Source: an uncultured Bacteroidales bacterium
GTDB lineage: Bacteria; Bacteroidota; Bacteroidia; Bacteroidales; UBA932
Assembly: GCA_944325445.1 (NCBI GenBank)
Contig: CALVAG010000005.1
Location: 93,152-157,151 of the forward strand
Length of the DNA: 64,000 nt
Direction of reading: 5' to 3'
Both the position numbers and the translations under genes were made by a program. Shown piece after piece: positions 45,669 to 54,709 of this stretch (position 1 is the first letter of the stretch; every line of letters begins with the position of its first letter). The notes under the pieces are model-generated. The model was not told the DNA's origin and ran no database searches. It was given only the letters and a program-made list of their open reading frames with translations.

Positions 45669-45925
45669 GATTTACCGTTTTTTTCCTCCTCAAAATCTAT
45701 ATACTCGCCCATATTTTCGGCAATTATCTTCTCCTGAGGTTCAGAATATTCAATTTCTACATCACCCTCATTTCCGCCGCCGCGCCATTTGCCTCCCTTC
45801 CAATCGCGCATACCGGTACCGCCGCTCTTTCTCTTTACATACCATACAAAAAGATGGGGCAGCAATCTTCCAAGCAGCCATACAATAAGAATGAAAATCA
45901 GTATTACAGTCAAAAAAGCTTCCAT
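45665..45925 (-). CDS. DUF4834 family small membrane protein
   Basis: 86 residues: one N-terminal membrane helix (~4-26), then a basic, Gly-rich linker (KSGGTGMRDWKGGKWRGGG) and an acidic C-terminal tail (~52-86). This matches what I know as DUF4834 in Bacteroidota; no function is known. It sits one base after the 743-residue protein gene and overlaps the exporter gene by 4 bases, so it is probably translated with them. Confidence 0.75.
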   Translation of the reverse strand: MEAFLTVILIFILIVWLLGRLLPHLFVWYVKRKSGGTGMRDWKGGKWRGGGNEGDVEIEYSEPQEKIIAENMGEYIDFEEEKNGKS

Positions 45926-45926
45926 C

Positions 45927-48158
45927 TCAATCCGTTTTCCGGGACCGGCCGGTATTCAAATCCATTATATAACGTTTGCCATCGGTCCCCGTATATTCTA
46001 TTTCACTGTTATCCGACACTTCGATTTTGCTCTCACGCGCTATTTTCCGTCTCTTCTCCCTGCCGGTTATCTCGAATCCCTGCATTGTATAAATCTTCGT
46101 TTGCGAAATTGTCTTTACAAACAGATACTCCTCTCCCTCTATGGATAAGATATCGGGCAGTTCATTCACAAATTCGCCGCATCTTATCTCGACCGGCTCT
46201 TGCAATCTGTTTCCGGTCACGCTGTAAAGGGCAATCGTATTATTTACATCTATTACGGCCGCAGTATAGACGCCGCCGTACTCCCTTATGACTTTCGGTC
46301 CCAAGACTACAGGCGTTTTAAATTCTACAGGGAATCCCGTTACGATTCTTCCGAGCCTGTCCAGAAGATAGAGTTTATCCCCCGTTGCGAAAAGCATCTG
46401 CAACTTTCCGTTGTTATAGAAATCTATCTGCTCCACACGACCGCACAGGGGCTCTTTGAAAGGAATGGTCCAAAGGCCTCTCTTTTTCCCGTCCATGTAT
46501 CTGAGATTTAAATTCTCCGACTGCTCCAGATAGCATTTTCCGCCGGAGATGAAATCTTTAAGTTCGAATATCCCGTTTTCCACCTTTATCGTACTGTCAG
46601 CAACGATAAAAGCTCCGTCATCCTCTATTTTTGCAGCAGGCAGTTTTTCCAGATTCCCGCCATAAATATTTATATCTGCCAAGACCGAAGAGTTTTCGTT
46701 GAAAAGCGCGACCGAAAGGTAAGCGAAATTGTTTTTGCCCGTAAAACGATCTATAAGGGATGCATACTCCTCCTTGAACAGGGCATGCATATTGCCGCCG
46801 AGCTGTTTCAAATCTATGGCAATATAGATATTGACAGCATCGGAAAAAAGAGAGCGCGCCGGCGTCTGGAGGAGACAGTCTTCAAGCGTGAACTGCTTTG
46901 CCGCTCCTCTCGCAAAGGCCTTTACAAACAGCTGCGGGCCTATGACGGTCCATCCGTCGTACTTGCAATATGACTCCTCCTTGCAATTCGAAAAGATATC
47001 CCCGAAAACGGAAGATATGTAATTTTTATATTCATACGGCTTCACCTCAACCTCCGCCTCCTTATTGGAAAAGAGAGAGGCGAACGGACTGTTCTCTTTT
47101 TCTCTTATGAGAGTAACCCAATCATACTCCCCTCCGAAGCTGCAATATGCCGCAACCACCTCTTCGATATTCAGGGAATCGGCCAAGGCGGCCGGTGAAA
47201 GTTTTCCCTCTATAGCCGTTCTTGCCTGTATGTAGTCATAATCGTTCAACTCCTTTTGAACAGCCTTGAACTGCCTTATTCCGTCTACATATGTATCGGA
47301 TGAAAAAAACGGCAATGCAACGGCGAACGCCGTAGTCGCCGGAAGTACGCTTGCGGCATAACTTTGCATCGGCTGCTGCGCACAAAACAGAGCGGAATAA
47401 AATCTCTCCTCGCTGTTATTCAAAATCTGTCCCGACAACCGCCATATTTTACCGCCTTCGAAACCATCCGTTTCTATCTCAAAACTGCTCCATGATGCAA
47501 AATGGAGGAAAAAATCGGAATGTTTCAGCACATTGCTGTTCGTCACGCCGGAGAAGAACTTTCCTATCTGGGCATGATTGATGAAGAGCCTGTCATTTCC
47601 GCCCTTTTCCGCAAGCCTTTTAAAATCCGTATTATCCAGTATGGATGTTCCGTTTTCCAGATGGCGTATTGAATTTTCGAGAACATAAATCGAAGAACTC
47701 GCAATCATCATCTGTCCGAACAGAGAAAAATAGAGAGAGTCACCGCTATTATAGATATCGGCGGAATTATACCTTTTTTCTCTGGAAGCACCGCTTTTCA
47801 TAAGTTCGAATAGCGTACCTTGTTCCGCTCCGCAGGAACCGCAGTCCAATATATAAAGAGGAGAGACCTCATTTTTTGCAGAATAATGGAGTGAAACCGC
47901 GCTTTCGACTTTCTCACCCTTCAAACATCGGTTGTTTCCGAAAAAAGGGGCGGAACCGTTCAAATGCATTATCATGACTGCATCGCTCGGAACGGCACTA
48001 TAAAGCAACAGCCCGTTCCCTATGGCATCAGCCTCCCCCTTTCTGCTCTCTTTTTCGGAAAAAAGGTTCAGAACGGCAAATATGACGACCGCCAGAAGGA
48101 ACAACGCTCCGGCAAGGGAATATATTATTAATTTTCTATTATTCATTATAGCGTACAA
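45927..48158 (-). CDS. Unknown membrane-anchored envelope protein (743 aa)
   Basis: One N-terminal membrane helix (~13-33 of the longer form) and a large extracytoplasmic part. Residues ~35-500 contain no motif I recognise. The C-terminal ~230 residues look like a beta-propeller or repeat-type domain, with units such as GKLQMLFATGDKLYLLDRLGR and VYTAAVIDVNNTIALYSVTGNRL. Similar hypothetical proteins in other Bacteroidota carry the same C-terminal style. The start at 48158 would make a nearly leaderless mRNA; the ATG at 48146 (MNNRKLIIYS) is as good. First gene of the long leftward unit ending at truB. Confidence 0.75.
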   Translation of the reverse strand: MYAIMNNRKLIIYSLAGALFLLAVVIFAVLNLFSEKESRKGEADAIGNGLLLYSAVPSDAVMIMHLNGSAPFFGNNRCLKGEKVESAVSLHYSAKNEVSPLYILDCGSCGAEQGTLFELMKSGASREKRYNSADIYNSGDSLYFSLFGQMMIASSSIYVLENSIRHLENGTSILDNTDFKRLAEKGGNDRLFINHAQIGKFFSGVTNSNVLKHSDFFLHFASWSSFEIETDGFEGGKIWRLSGQILNNSEERFYSALFCAQQPMQSYAASVLPATTAFAVALPFFSSDTYVDGIRQFKAVQKELNDYDYIQARTAIEGKLSPAALADSLNIEEVVAAYCSFGGEYDWVTLIREKENSPFASLFSNKEAEVEVKPYEYKNYISSVFGDIFSNCKEESYCKYDGWTVIGPQLFVKAFARGAAKQFTLEDCLLQTPARSLFSDAVNIYIAIDLKQLGGNMHALFKEEYASLIDRFTGKNNFAYLSVALFNENSSVLADINIYGGNLEKLPAAKIEDDGAFIVADSTIKVENGIFELKDFISGGKCYLEQSENLNLRYMDGKKRGLWTIPFKEPLCGRVEQIDFYNNGKLQMLFATGDKLYLLDRLGRIVTGFPVEFKTPVVLGPKVIREYGGVYTAAVIDVNNTIALYSVTGNRLQEPVEIRCGEFVNELPDILSIEGEEYLFVKTISQTKIYTMQGFEITGREKRRKIARESKIEVSDNSEIEYTGTDGKRYIMDLNTGRSRKTD

Positions 48159-48163
48159 TCAAG

Positions 48164-48171
48164 CAAAGATA
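48164..48171 (-). promoter_or_regulatory. -7 promoter box of the 743-aa protein unit
   Basis: TATCTTTG on the minus strand fits TAnnTTTG and lies 5 bases before the possible start at 48158 (17 before the ATG at 48146). No clear -33 box. It lies between the FKBP terminator and the gene, as expected. Confidence 0.45.
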
Positions 48172-48186
48172 TAGATAAAATATTAA

Positions 48187-48230
48187 AGAAAAAAGGCCGG
48201 CAGACTGCTTTCAGCACTCCGACGGCCTTC
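48187..48230 (-). terminator. Rho-independent terminator of the nhaA-FKBP unit
   Basis: AAGGCCG (minus, 48229-48223) pairs with CGGCCTT (48199-48193) across a ~23-base internal region, followed on the minus strand by a T-run (48192-48187 region, TTTTTTC). It lies ~20 bases past the FKBP stop. Confidence 0.7.
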
Positions 48231-48248
48231 TGTATGATTCGTGTTCCG

Positions 48249-48974
48249 CTATTTTTTATCCTCGTCCTTTTTTGGCAAAACCTTAAGCAGCTCCACGTCG
48301 AATATCAATGTAGAAAATTTAGGGATAGCCGGGCCCATAGCTCTCTCACCGTAGCCCATTTCATATGGAACCCACAATATTATCCTTCCTCCTTCGCCTA
48401 TAAGCTGAAGTCCGTCTTGCCATCCTTTGATGAAGCCTCTAAGCGGATATTGTACGGCATCTCTGCCCTCGCCCCTTGTAGAATCGAACTCGGTACCGTC
48501 GATCAATGTTCCGGTATAGTGGACCTTCACGGTATCCGTCAAGGCAGGTCTCAAGGAGTCATTTCCCTTTCTGATGATTTTATACTGCAATCCGCTCTCC
48601 GTTGTCTGAACACTGTCTTTTTTTGCATTCTCGGCAAAAAAGGCCTCTTGCTCCCTGGCCTTCATTGTACCCAAAGCTATATTGCATTTCATCATATATG
48701 TCTGGATAATTTCCGGTATATCCATTTGATTCACTTTCAACTCATTTCCGAAAACGGCATCCGCAAGGCCGTCGTAAAGGGAGGCCATATTTACCGGCTC
48801 GATTCCGGATTGCCTGAGAGACAATCCCATGGATACGCCCAATGAATAACTTGCAGAATCTATGTTACTTTGTTCTATGCCGACGATAGACTCCCCGTAT
48901 TGCTTGTTTCCCGAGCATGAAACCATTGCCGCAGCAACGGCTGCCAATGCAAAAAATCTTAAAACATTCTTCAT
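48249..48974 (-). CDS. FKBP-type peptidyl-prolyl isomerase lipoprotein
   Basis: Envelope proline isomerase and chaperone, 241 residues. Lipobox MVSC (Cys20), an N-terminal dimerisation domain (~35-125, SYSLGVSMGLSLRQ), and a C-terminal FKBP domain with VKVHYTGTLIDGTEFDSTRG, FIKGWQDGLQLIGEGGR and the final LIFDVELLKV. The C-terminal KKDEDKK tail is disordered. It follows nhaA by 23 bases and ends in a terminator. Confidence 0.93.
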   Translation of the reverse strand: MKNVLRFFALAAVAAAMVSCSGNKQYGESIVGIEQSNIDSASYSLGVSMGLSLRQSGIEPVNMASLYDGLADAVFGNELKVNQMDIPEIIQTYMMKCNIALGTMKAREQEAFFAENAKKDSVQTTESGLQYKIIRKGNDSLRPALTDTVKVHYTGTLIDGTEFDSTRGEGRDAVQYPLRGFIKGWQDGLQLIGEGGRIILWVPYEMGYGERAMGPAIPKFSTLIFDVELLKVLPKKDEDKK

Positions 48975-48997
48975 ATCGATAATATTTATTGTGTTTA

Positions 48998-50344
48998 TTA
49001 ATTCTCAATCTTTTTGCATGTCAGCAACATGGCTCCCAAACCAAATACAGCTGCCATGAACGATGTTCCCAAAATAGCGGCCTTTCCGACATTGACAAGG
49101 TGCATATCGCTGAATGCCAATGAATCTATAAATATAGACATTGTAAAGCCTATGCCTGCTATTATGCCCAATGCAAACACCTGCTTCCACTTTGTCCCGG
49201 ACGGCAGTTTCGCCACTCCAGTCTTCACGGCGATAAGGCTGAAGAGGAATATACCTATCGGTTTTCCCAGCAACAGTCCGAAGAAGATACCCTCCGCTAT
49301 AGGAAGCACATCATGCGTAAACAGGCCGAAAGAGATCTCCACACCGGAATTTGCAAGCGCGAATATAGGCATTATTACAAAGGTAACCCACGGATGGAGC
49401 ATGGTTTCGAACTTATGTAAAAGAGGATTTATCTCCTGTACATGCTTATCTATTCTATGTATTATATGCTGCTGTCTCGGATTTGCCAGAACCTCGACCT
49501 CGCTGTTGCTCGCATTTTTGAACTTTTCGAGCAGATATCTGACTCTGACCATGAACTTGACCTCGTTTATTACCGTACGGGAAGGTATTGTCATTGCTAA
49601 AATAACTCCTGCGATTGTCGCATGTATGCCTGATTTCAAAATCAAGAACCAGAGGGCTATGCCGGGAATTATGTAGAAAAGCATATTATTAACCTTATTT
49701 CTGTTGAAGAAATAGAGGATAAGCACCACCGCCAATGCATACAGCAGCATGTCGAAATGCAGGGCATGGGAAGGATAGAAAACAGCCAGCACCACTATTG
49801 CCCCCAGATCGTCCACTATTGCAAGAGCCGTAAGAAAAACCTTTAGCCCCAACGGCACCCGTTTGCCCAAAAGCGAAAGCACCCCTATGGCAAATGCGAT
49901 ATCGGTTGCCATTGGGATACCCCAGCCGTGAGAAAAATCGCCGTCCGCATTGAAGAGCGTATATAACAAAGCCGGAACTATCATACCTCCGATCGCTGCA
50001 AAAATAGGCAAAGAGGCATGTTTGAACGATGACAACTCACCTACCAGCATCTCCCTTTTAATCTCCAGCCCTACAACGAAAAAGAAGATGGCCATAAGCC
50101 CGTCGTTTATCCAGTGGCCTATGCTCATGGAGAGGGAGAAATTCCCCACCGATATACCGGCGCTTTTCCCCCATATCTCATGCAATGCCCCCAACTGCGG
50201 GATATTGGCGCACAGCAGTGAAATTACCGTGCATATCAAAAGGATTATCCCTCCTATCGACTCGTTATGGAGGAATTGGGAAAAAAAATGTCTGAATTCA
50301 GCCTCAACGGCGGCCACGAAATTCTTTGAGGTAAGTTTTGCCAT
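48998..50344 (-). CDS. nhaA: Na+/H+ antiporter NhaA
   Basis: Inner-membrane sodium/proton antiporter of 448 residues, longer than E. coli NhaA (388) because of a hydrophilic loop near 285-330 (KFKNASNSEVEVLANPRQQHI). The ion site is the paired Asp in LTALAIVDDLGAI. Other family runs: FFFVVGLEIKREMLVGEL, GWGIPMATDIAFAIGVL, and IGFTMSIFIDSLAF. About twelve membrane helices. It has its own promoter (50369-50400). Confidence 0.95.
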   Translation of the reverse strand: MAKLTSKNFVAAVEAEFRHFFSQFLHNESIGGIILLICTVISLLCANIPQLGALHEIWGKSAGISVGNFSLSMSIGHWINDGLMAIFFFVVGLEIKREMLVGELSSFKHASLPIFAAIGGMIVPALLYTLFNADGDFSHGWGIPMATDIAFAIGVLSLLGKRVPLGLKVFLTALAIVDDLGAIVVLAVFYPSHALHFDMLLYALAVVLILYFFNRNKVNNMLFYIIPGIALWFLILKSGIHATIAGVILAMTIPSRTVINEVKFMVRVRYLLEKFKNASNSEVEVLANPRQQHIIHRIDKHVQEINPLLHKFETMLHPWVTFVIMPIFALANSGVEISFGLFTHDVLPIAEGIFFGLLLGKPIGIFLFSLIAVKTGVAKLPSGTKWKQVFALGIIAGIGFTMSIFIDSLAFSDMHLVNVGKAAILGTSFMAAVFGLGAMLLTCKKIEN

Positions 50345-50368
50345 AGCTCAACTTTAAAGTGAAGCATA

Positions 50369-50400
50369 CAAAGATATGCAAAAGCATAAACCGAAGCAAA
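50369..50400 (-). promoter_or_regulatory. Promoter of nhaA
   Basis: On the minus strand TTTG (50400-50397), a 20-base spacer and TATCTTTG (50376-50369). Full consensus match. Predicted leader of ~20 bases before the ATG at 50344. The -33 box starts right after the stop of the upstream ureohydrolase gene. Confidence 0.7.
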
Positions 50401-50401
50401 T

Positions 50402-51451
50402 CTATTTACTATGACATTGGAACATATTTTTATGTGAGGCTATCGAATACAGGCAAAGCTTGAATAACACCCTGCTTCCAACATTGGCATCCCATTCGCC
50501 ATCAGGGCCGGGAGCCACCTCGCACAGGTCGAACCCTATTATCCGCTTTCCGCTCGAAGAGAGTTTCTCCAGCAGATAATCGGCCTCGTTGAAGGAGAGT
50601 CCTCCGGGAACGGGAGTCCCGGTATTCGGTGCGAATTCGGCTGAAAGCCCGTCTATATCGAAACTTACATAGACATTCTCAGGCAGAGTCTCTACAATGC
50701 GGCTGCATACCGAATCCCAGCTCGTTCCGAGAAACAGCTCTCTATGCAGCATTCTGTCTGTAAATGAGACCACCCTGCCGTCACCGCACATGATATCATA
50801 TTCGTCGCTGCAAAAGTCCCTCACGCCCACCTGGCAAATCTTAGAGACCCGGGGGACCTTCTCCAGCACATTATACATTATTGAGGCATGGGAGTATTCG
50901 AATCCTTCATAGGCCCGTCTCAAATCTGCATGGGCGTCTATATGCAGAATCCCGAAATCCGGAAACGTTTCGCCCAGCGCCTTTATATATCCGAACGGCA
51001 CGCTGTGTTCGCCTCCTACGACTCCTACGGTTTTCCCTTGACCGATATATTTTTTGGATGTAGAATATACATAGTCGTTCAAAATCGCGGAGGCTCTGTT
51101 CACCCGCTCTATCTCACTACCAAGATCTGCAGCACTGGCGCCGTGCGACAGCTTATCGATAATTTCCTCTGCAACAGGCCTTGTACTCCTGTTCAAAGTT
51201 TCAATTCCGCTGTCGAAAGGAAGCGTTGCAATCCGGTTTTTCCATACATCCGGTATCTTTTCATCGAAAAGGTCTATCTGCAATGAAGCGTTCAGCATAG
51301 CTTCGGCCCCCCCGGCAGTACCCTTGCCGTATGAAACCGTAGCATCCCATGTTACGGGAAGCAGCACAAGCATGCTGTCTTCCACATCGTATGGCAAACC
51401 GAAAAAGTTGCCGTTCGCAATACCGATATCGTTCGGATCGAATGTTTCCAT
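50402..51451 (-). CDS. Ureohydrolase (arginase/agmatinase/formiminoglutamase family)
   Basis: Binuclear manganese hydrolase, 349 residues. Metal-binding motifs are intact: GGEHSVPFG, LHIDAHADLR and SFDIDGLS, followed by APNTGTPVPGG, which is a substrate-loop run typical of the family. Which guanidino compound is cut (agmatine, arginine or formiminoglutamate) cannot be read from the motifs. It follows kdsD by only 2 bases but no LPS role is known for this family. Confidence 0.88.
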   Translation of the reverse strand: METFDPNDIGIANGNFFGLPYDVEDSMLVLLPVTWDATVSYGKGTAGGAEAMLNASLQIDLFDEKIPDVWKNRIATLPFDSGIETLNRSTRPVAEEIIDKLSHGASAADLGSEIERVNRASAILNDYVYSTSKKYIGQGKTVGVVGGEHSVPFGYIKALGETFPDFGILHIDAHADLRRAYEGFEYSHASIMYNVLEKVPRVSKICQVGVRDFCSDEYDIMCGDGRVVSFTDRMLHRELFLGTSWDSVCSRIVETLPENVYVSFDIDGLSAEFAPNTGTPVPGGLSFNEADYLLEKLSSSGKRIIGFDLCEVAPGPDGEWDANVGSRVLFKLCLYSIASHKNMFQCHSK

Positions 51452-51453
51452 AA

Positions 51454-52416
51454 CTAAACTATTCCCTCTCTCAATATATCGTGAATATGAATCAGTCCCA
51501 CATATTTTTCATCTTTCAGCACCACGACAGATGTAATCTTGTTCTTCTCCATTATGGAAAAGGCGTTTACCGCCAGCTCGTTTATGTCTATGGTCTTGGG
51601 ATGCACGCTCATAATGTCCTTTGCCGACAGTTTGTCTATGGGAATGCCCTTTTCGACCATTCTGCGCACATCTCCGTCGGTTATGATTCCGCGCAGGTTC
51701 TCCTCATCATCGAGAACCACCGTCGCTCCGAGCCTGTTCTGTGAAATATTTATAATTGTATTCTGTATCGTCTCATCCGATTTCACCGAAGGCCTGACAT
51801 CGGGATCTATCAAATCCCCCACCCTGAGATAGAGCCGCTTTCCCAATGAACCGCCTGGATGATATCTTGCAAAATCCTCCTGTGAAAAGCCTCTCATCTT
51901 CAAAAGGCATACGGCGAGGGCATCGCCCATTACGAGTTGCGTAGTGGTACTCGAAGTCGGTGCAAGGTTGTTGGGACACGCTTCCGCCGCCACAGTAGCC
52001 CTGATTATATAATCTGAATGTTGCGCCAGATAAGACTCCTCATTGGATACCATCGCTATGAGCTTGTTCCCCATTCTTCTGATAAGAGGGACCAGAACTT
52101 TGATTTCCGGAGTATTGCCGCTTTTGGAGATGCACATTACCACATCATCATGCTGGATGATTCCCAAATCGCCATGAATGGCATCGGCGGCATGCATGAA
52201 AATCGCCGGTGTTCCCGTAGAGTTCATGGTTGCCACTATCTTCTGGCCTATTATGGCGCTTTTGCCTATGCCGGTTATTATAAGCCTGCCTTCCGAATTA
52301 TAAATGAGATTCAATATCTCCAGAAATTCGTCGTTTATATATGGTTTGAGATTATTGACAGCCTGAGCCTCTTTCTCAATGACACTAATGGCTAACTCTT
52401 TTAAATTATCGGCCAT
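51454..52416 (-). CDS. kdsD: D-arabinose-5-phosphate isomerase KdsD/KpsF
   Basis: First step of Kdo synthesis: ribulose-5-phosphate to arabinose-5-phosphate. The 320-residue protein has an N-terminal SIS domain (LIITGIGKSAIIGQKIVATMNSTGTPA; SKSGNTPE) and two CBS domains (~205-320, ending YVGLIHIHDILREGIV). The LAPTSSTTTQLVMGDALAV run is typical. Consistent with an LPS-making Gram-negative. Confidence 0.95.
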   Translation of the reverse strand: MADNLKELAISVIEKEAQAVNNLKPYINDEFLEILNLIYNSEGRLIITGIGKSAIIGQKIVATMNSTGTPAIFMHAADAIHGDLGIIQHDDVVMCISKSGNTPEIKVLVPLIRRMGNKLIAMVSNEESYLAQHSDYIIRATVAAEACPNNLAPTSSTTTQLVMGDALAVCLLKMRGFSQEDFARYHPGGSLGKRLYLRVGDLIDPDVRPSVKSDETIQNTIINISQNRLGATVVLDDEENLRGIITDGDVRRMVEKGIPIDKLSAKDIMSVHPKTIDINELAVNAFSIMEKNKITSVVVLKDEKYVGLIHIHDILREGIV

Positions 52417-52466
52417 GATTTATAAAAATTTTGCAAAAAGTAAACTAATTTGTAATTTAGTGGATA

Positions 52467-52474
52467 CAAAGGTA
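52467..52474 (-). promoter_or_regulatory. -7 promoter box of kdsD
   Basis: TACCTTTG on the minus strand fits TAnnTTTG, ~50 bases before the kdsD ATG at 52416. A -33 TTTG at the usual spacing was not found. It lies in the 79-base gap shared with divergent recQ. Confidence 0.45.
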
Positions 52475-52495
52475 AAGATTTTTTCACTTCGATAT

Positions 52496-54697
52496 ATGAA
52501 CATAACGTCTGATGTTTTACATCAAAAATTAAAGGATTTTTTCGGTTTCGACTCTTTCAAAGGAGACCAGGAGGCCATCATCAACAACCTGATAGACGGC
52601 AACAACACTTTTGTACTGATGCCTACCGGAGGGGGAAAATCTTTGTGCTACCAATTGCCGGCCCTTCTCATGGAGGGTACGGCGGTCATAATTTCTCCCC
52701 TGATTGCCCTTATGAAGAATCAGGTCGATGCCATACGCGGCTTCGTGGCTCATGATGAAGGAATCGCCCATTTCCTGAATTCATCCCTTAACAAGACACA
52801 ACTTCAAGAGGTTAAAGATGATTTGCTCTCGGGAGTGACCAAGTTGCTCTATGTGGCGCCGGAATCCCTCACAAAAGAGGAAAACATAGCGCTGCTCAGA
52901 CAGATAAAAATCTCGTTCTACGCTGTGGATGAAGCGCATTGCATTTCCGAATGGGGGCATGATTTCAGACCGGAATACAGAAGAATACAGCCTATCGTCA
53001 ATGAAATAGGCGTAGCTCCCATAATTGCGCTTACAGCAACCGCCACGCCGAAGGTCCAACAGGATATTCAGAAAAACCTTGGAATGGGAGATGCAAAGGT
53101 GTTCAAGGCATCGTTCAACAGGGAAAATCTCTATTACGAAATAAGGCCTAAGGCAAACAGGGAAAAAGAGATCATAAAATTCATAAAAAACAACAGCGGA
53201 AAATCGGGAATAATCTATTGTCTGAGCAGGAAGAAAGTTGAAGAGCTGTCGGAACTGCTGAATGTAAACGGAATAAAATCCCTCCCTTATCATGCCGGAT
53301 TGGACGCCGCCACAAGAGCTGCGAACCAGGACAAGTTCCTGATGGAGGAGATCGATGTAATTGTCGCGACAATCGCATTCGGCATGGGTATAGACAAGCC
53401 GGATGTAAGATTTGTAATTCATTATAATTTCCCGAAAAGTCTCGAAGGCTACTATCAGGAGACAGGAAGGGCCGGAAGAGACGGAGGTGAAGGACAGTGC
53501 ATTGCATTCTACAGCTACAAGGATATACAGAAACTGGAAAAGTTCATGCAAAGCAAGCCTCTGGCAGAGCAGGAGATAGGAAAACAATTGCTTAACGATA
53601 CGGTAGCCTATGCAGAATCCAACGCCTGCAGAAGAAAGAGCCTGTTGAACTATTTCGGCGAAGTATACGAAAAGGATAATTGCGGAAATTGCGACAACTG
53701 CCTCTATCCCAAGACGCAATTCGAAGGTAAAGAGTTCATGTGTACCGTCATAGAACTCATAACTTCGATGAAAGAGAACTTCAAGGCCGAACACCTTGCA
53801 AATATTCTTGGCGGCGTTTCCAATTCAATCATAAAATCATACAACCACCACAAGTCGGAATTTTTCGGAATCATCCCCAACAAGGGCGCCGATTTCTGGC
53901 TGGCCGTAATAAGACAGGGCATAATATTGCAACTGCTTTACAAAGAGGTGGAAAAATACGGATTGATTACAGTGACCCAAAAGGGGTTGGATTTCTACAA
54001 AAAGCCTTACTCCATTATGCTTACGGAGGACAGGAAGTTCGATGATTCCGATGATGACGAAGAGACTATAACCGTAGGAAACGCAAAACATCACAGCGGT
54101 TCAGGAGACGACACCCTGCTCAGCATGTTGAAGGATGTACGTCAGTCCCTCTCAAAAAGACTGAACATCCCTCCCTTCGTAATTTTCCAGGATCCTTCGC
54201 TCGAAGACATGTCGATAATGTACCCGACTACAATAGAGGAACTTAAAACATGCCAGGGCGTAGGAGAAGGCAAGGCAAAAAAATTCGGAAATGAATTCAT
54301 ACGGCTTATCGCCAAATATGTAGAAGAAAATGACATTATCCGTCCTACGGATTTCCTTGTAAAGAGCGTATCCGCGAAATCTTCCAACAAAATATCCATA
54401 ATCAAGGGGATCGACCGCCGCATGCCCTTGGATGAAATTGCAGATTCAATAAATATGGATCTGGACCAGCTTTACAGCGAAATCGAATCAATTGTCAATT
54501 CAGGAACAAGAATAAATATAGATTATTATATCCGTCAGGTCGTAGATGATGACAAAGTGAGTGACATTTACGAATATTTCAAGGAAGAGGCCATGTCGGA
54601 TTCTGTCAATGAAGCTCTCAAGGCTCTCGGCCCCGACTATACAGAGGAAGAGGTAAGGCTCATCCGTATAAAGTTCCTATCTGAAGTTGGAAATTAG
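52496..54697 (+). CDS. recQ: ATP-dependent DNA helicase RecQ
   Basis: 3'-5' helicase for recombination and fork repair. The 733-residue product has Walker A TGGGKS (44-49), DEAH (145-148), the QETGRAGRDG motif VI, a RecQ zinc domain (CRRKSLLNYFGEVYEKDNC with CGNC-DNC), winged helix (~410-510) and an HRDC domain (~525-605). A further C-terminal part (~610-733) of helix-rich repeats is common in Bacteroidota RecQ. I start at the ATG at 52496; the frame is open back to 52379, but that runs into kdsD. The 3' end is 12 bases from convergent miaA. Confidence 0.95.
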   Translation: MNITSDVLHQKLKDFFGFDSFKGDQEAIINNLIDGNNTFVLMPTGGGKSLCYQLPALLMEGTAVIISPLIALMKNQVDAIRGFVAHDEGIAHFLNSSLNKTQLQEVKDDLLSGVTKLLYVAPESLTKEENIALLRQIKISFYAVDEAHCISEWGHDFRPEYRRIQPIVNEIGVAPIIALTATATPKVQQDIQKNLGMGDAKVFKASFNRENLYYEIRPKANREKEIIKFIKNNSGKSGIIYCLSRKKVEELSELLNVNGIKSLPYHAGLDAATRAANQDKFLMEEIDVIVATIAFGMGIDKPDVRFVIHYNFPKSLEGYYQETGRAGRDGGEGQCIAFYSYKDIQKLEKFMQSKPLAEQEIGKQLLNDTVAYAESNACRRKSLLNYFGEVYEKDNCGNCDNCLYPKTQFEGKEFMCTVIELITSMKENFKAEHLANILGGVSNSIIKSYNHHKSEFFGIIPNKGADFWLAVIRQGIILQLLYKEVEKYGLITVTQKGLDFYKKPYSIMLTEDRKFDDSDDDEETITVGNAKHHSGSGDDTLLSMLKDVRQSLSKRLNIPPFVIFQDPSLEDMSIMYPTTIEELKTCQGVGEGKAKKFGNEFIRLIAKYVEENDIIRPTDFLVKSVSAKSSNKISIIKGIDRRMPLDEIADSINMDLDQLYSEIESIVNSGTRINIDYYIRQVVDDDKVSDIYEYFKEEAMSDSVNEALKALGPDYTEEEVRLIRIKFLSEVGN

Positions 54698-54709
54698 AAA
54701 ATGCTCCGG

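Noticed and set aside
52781..53794. 337-codon open frame antisense to recQ; similar long antisense frames at 10643-11281, 16635-17423, 18034-18756, 40860-41780, 42118-43158 and 61090-62025.
   Set aside because: All lie opposite clear conserved genes and their translations resemble no family. Scarce use of TTA, CTA and TCA codons in the real genes leaves few stops in the opposite strand.
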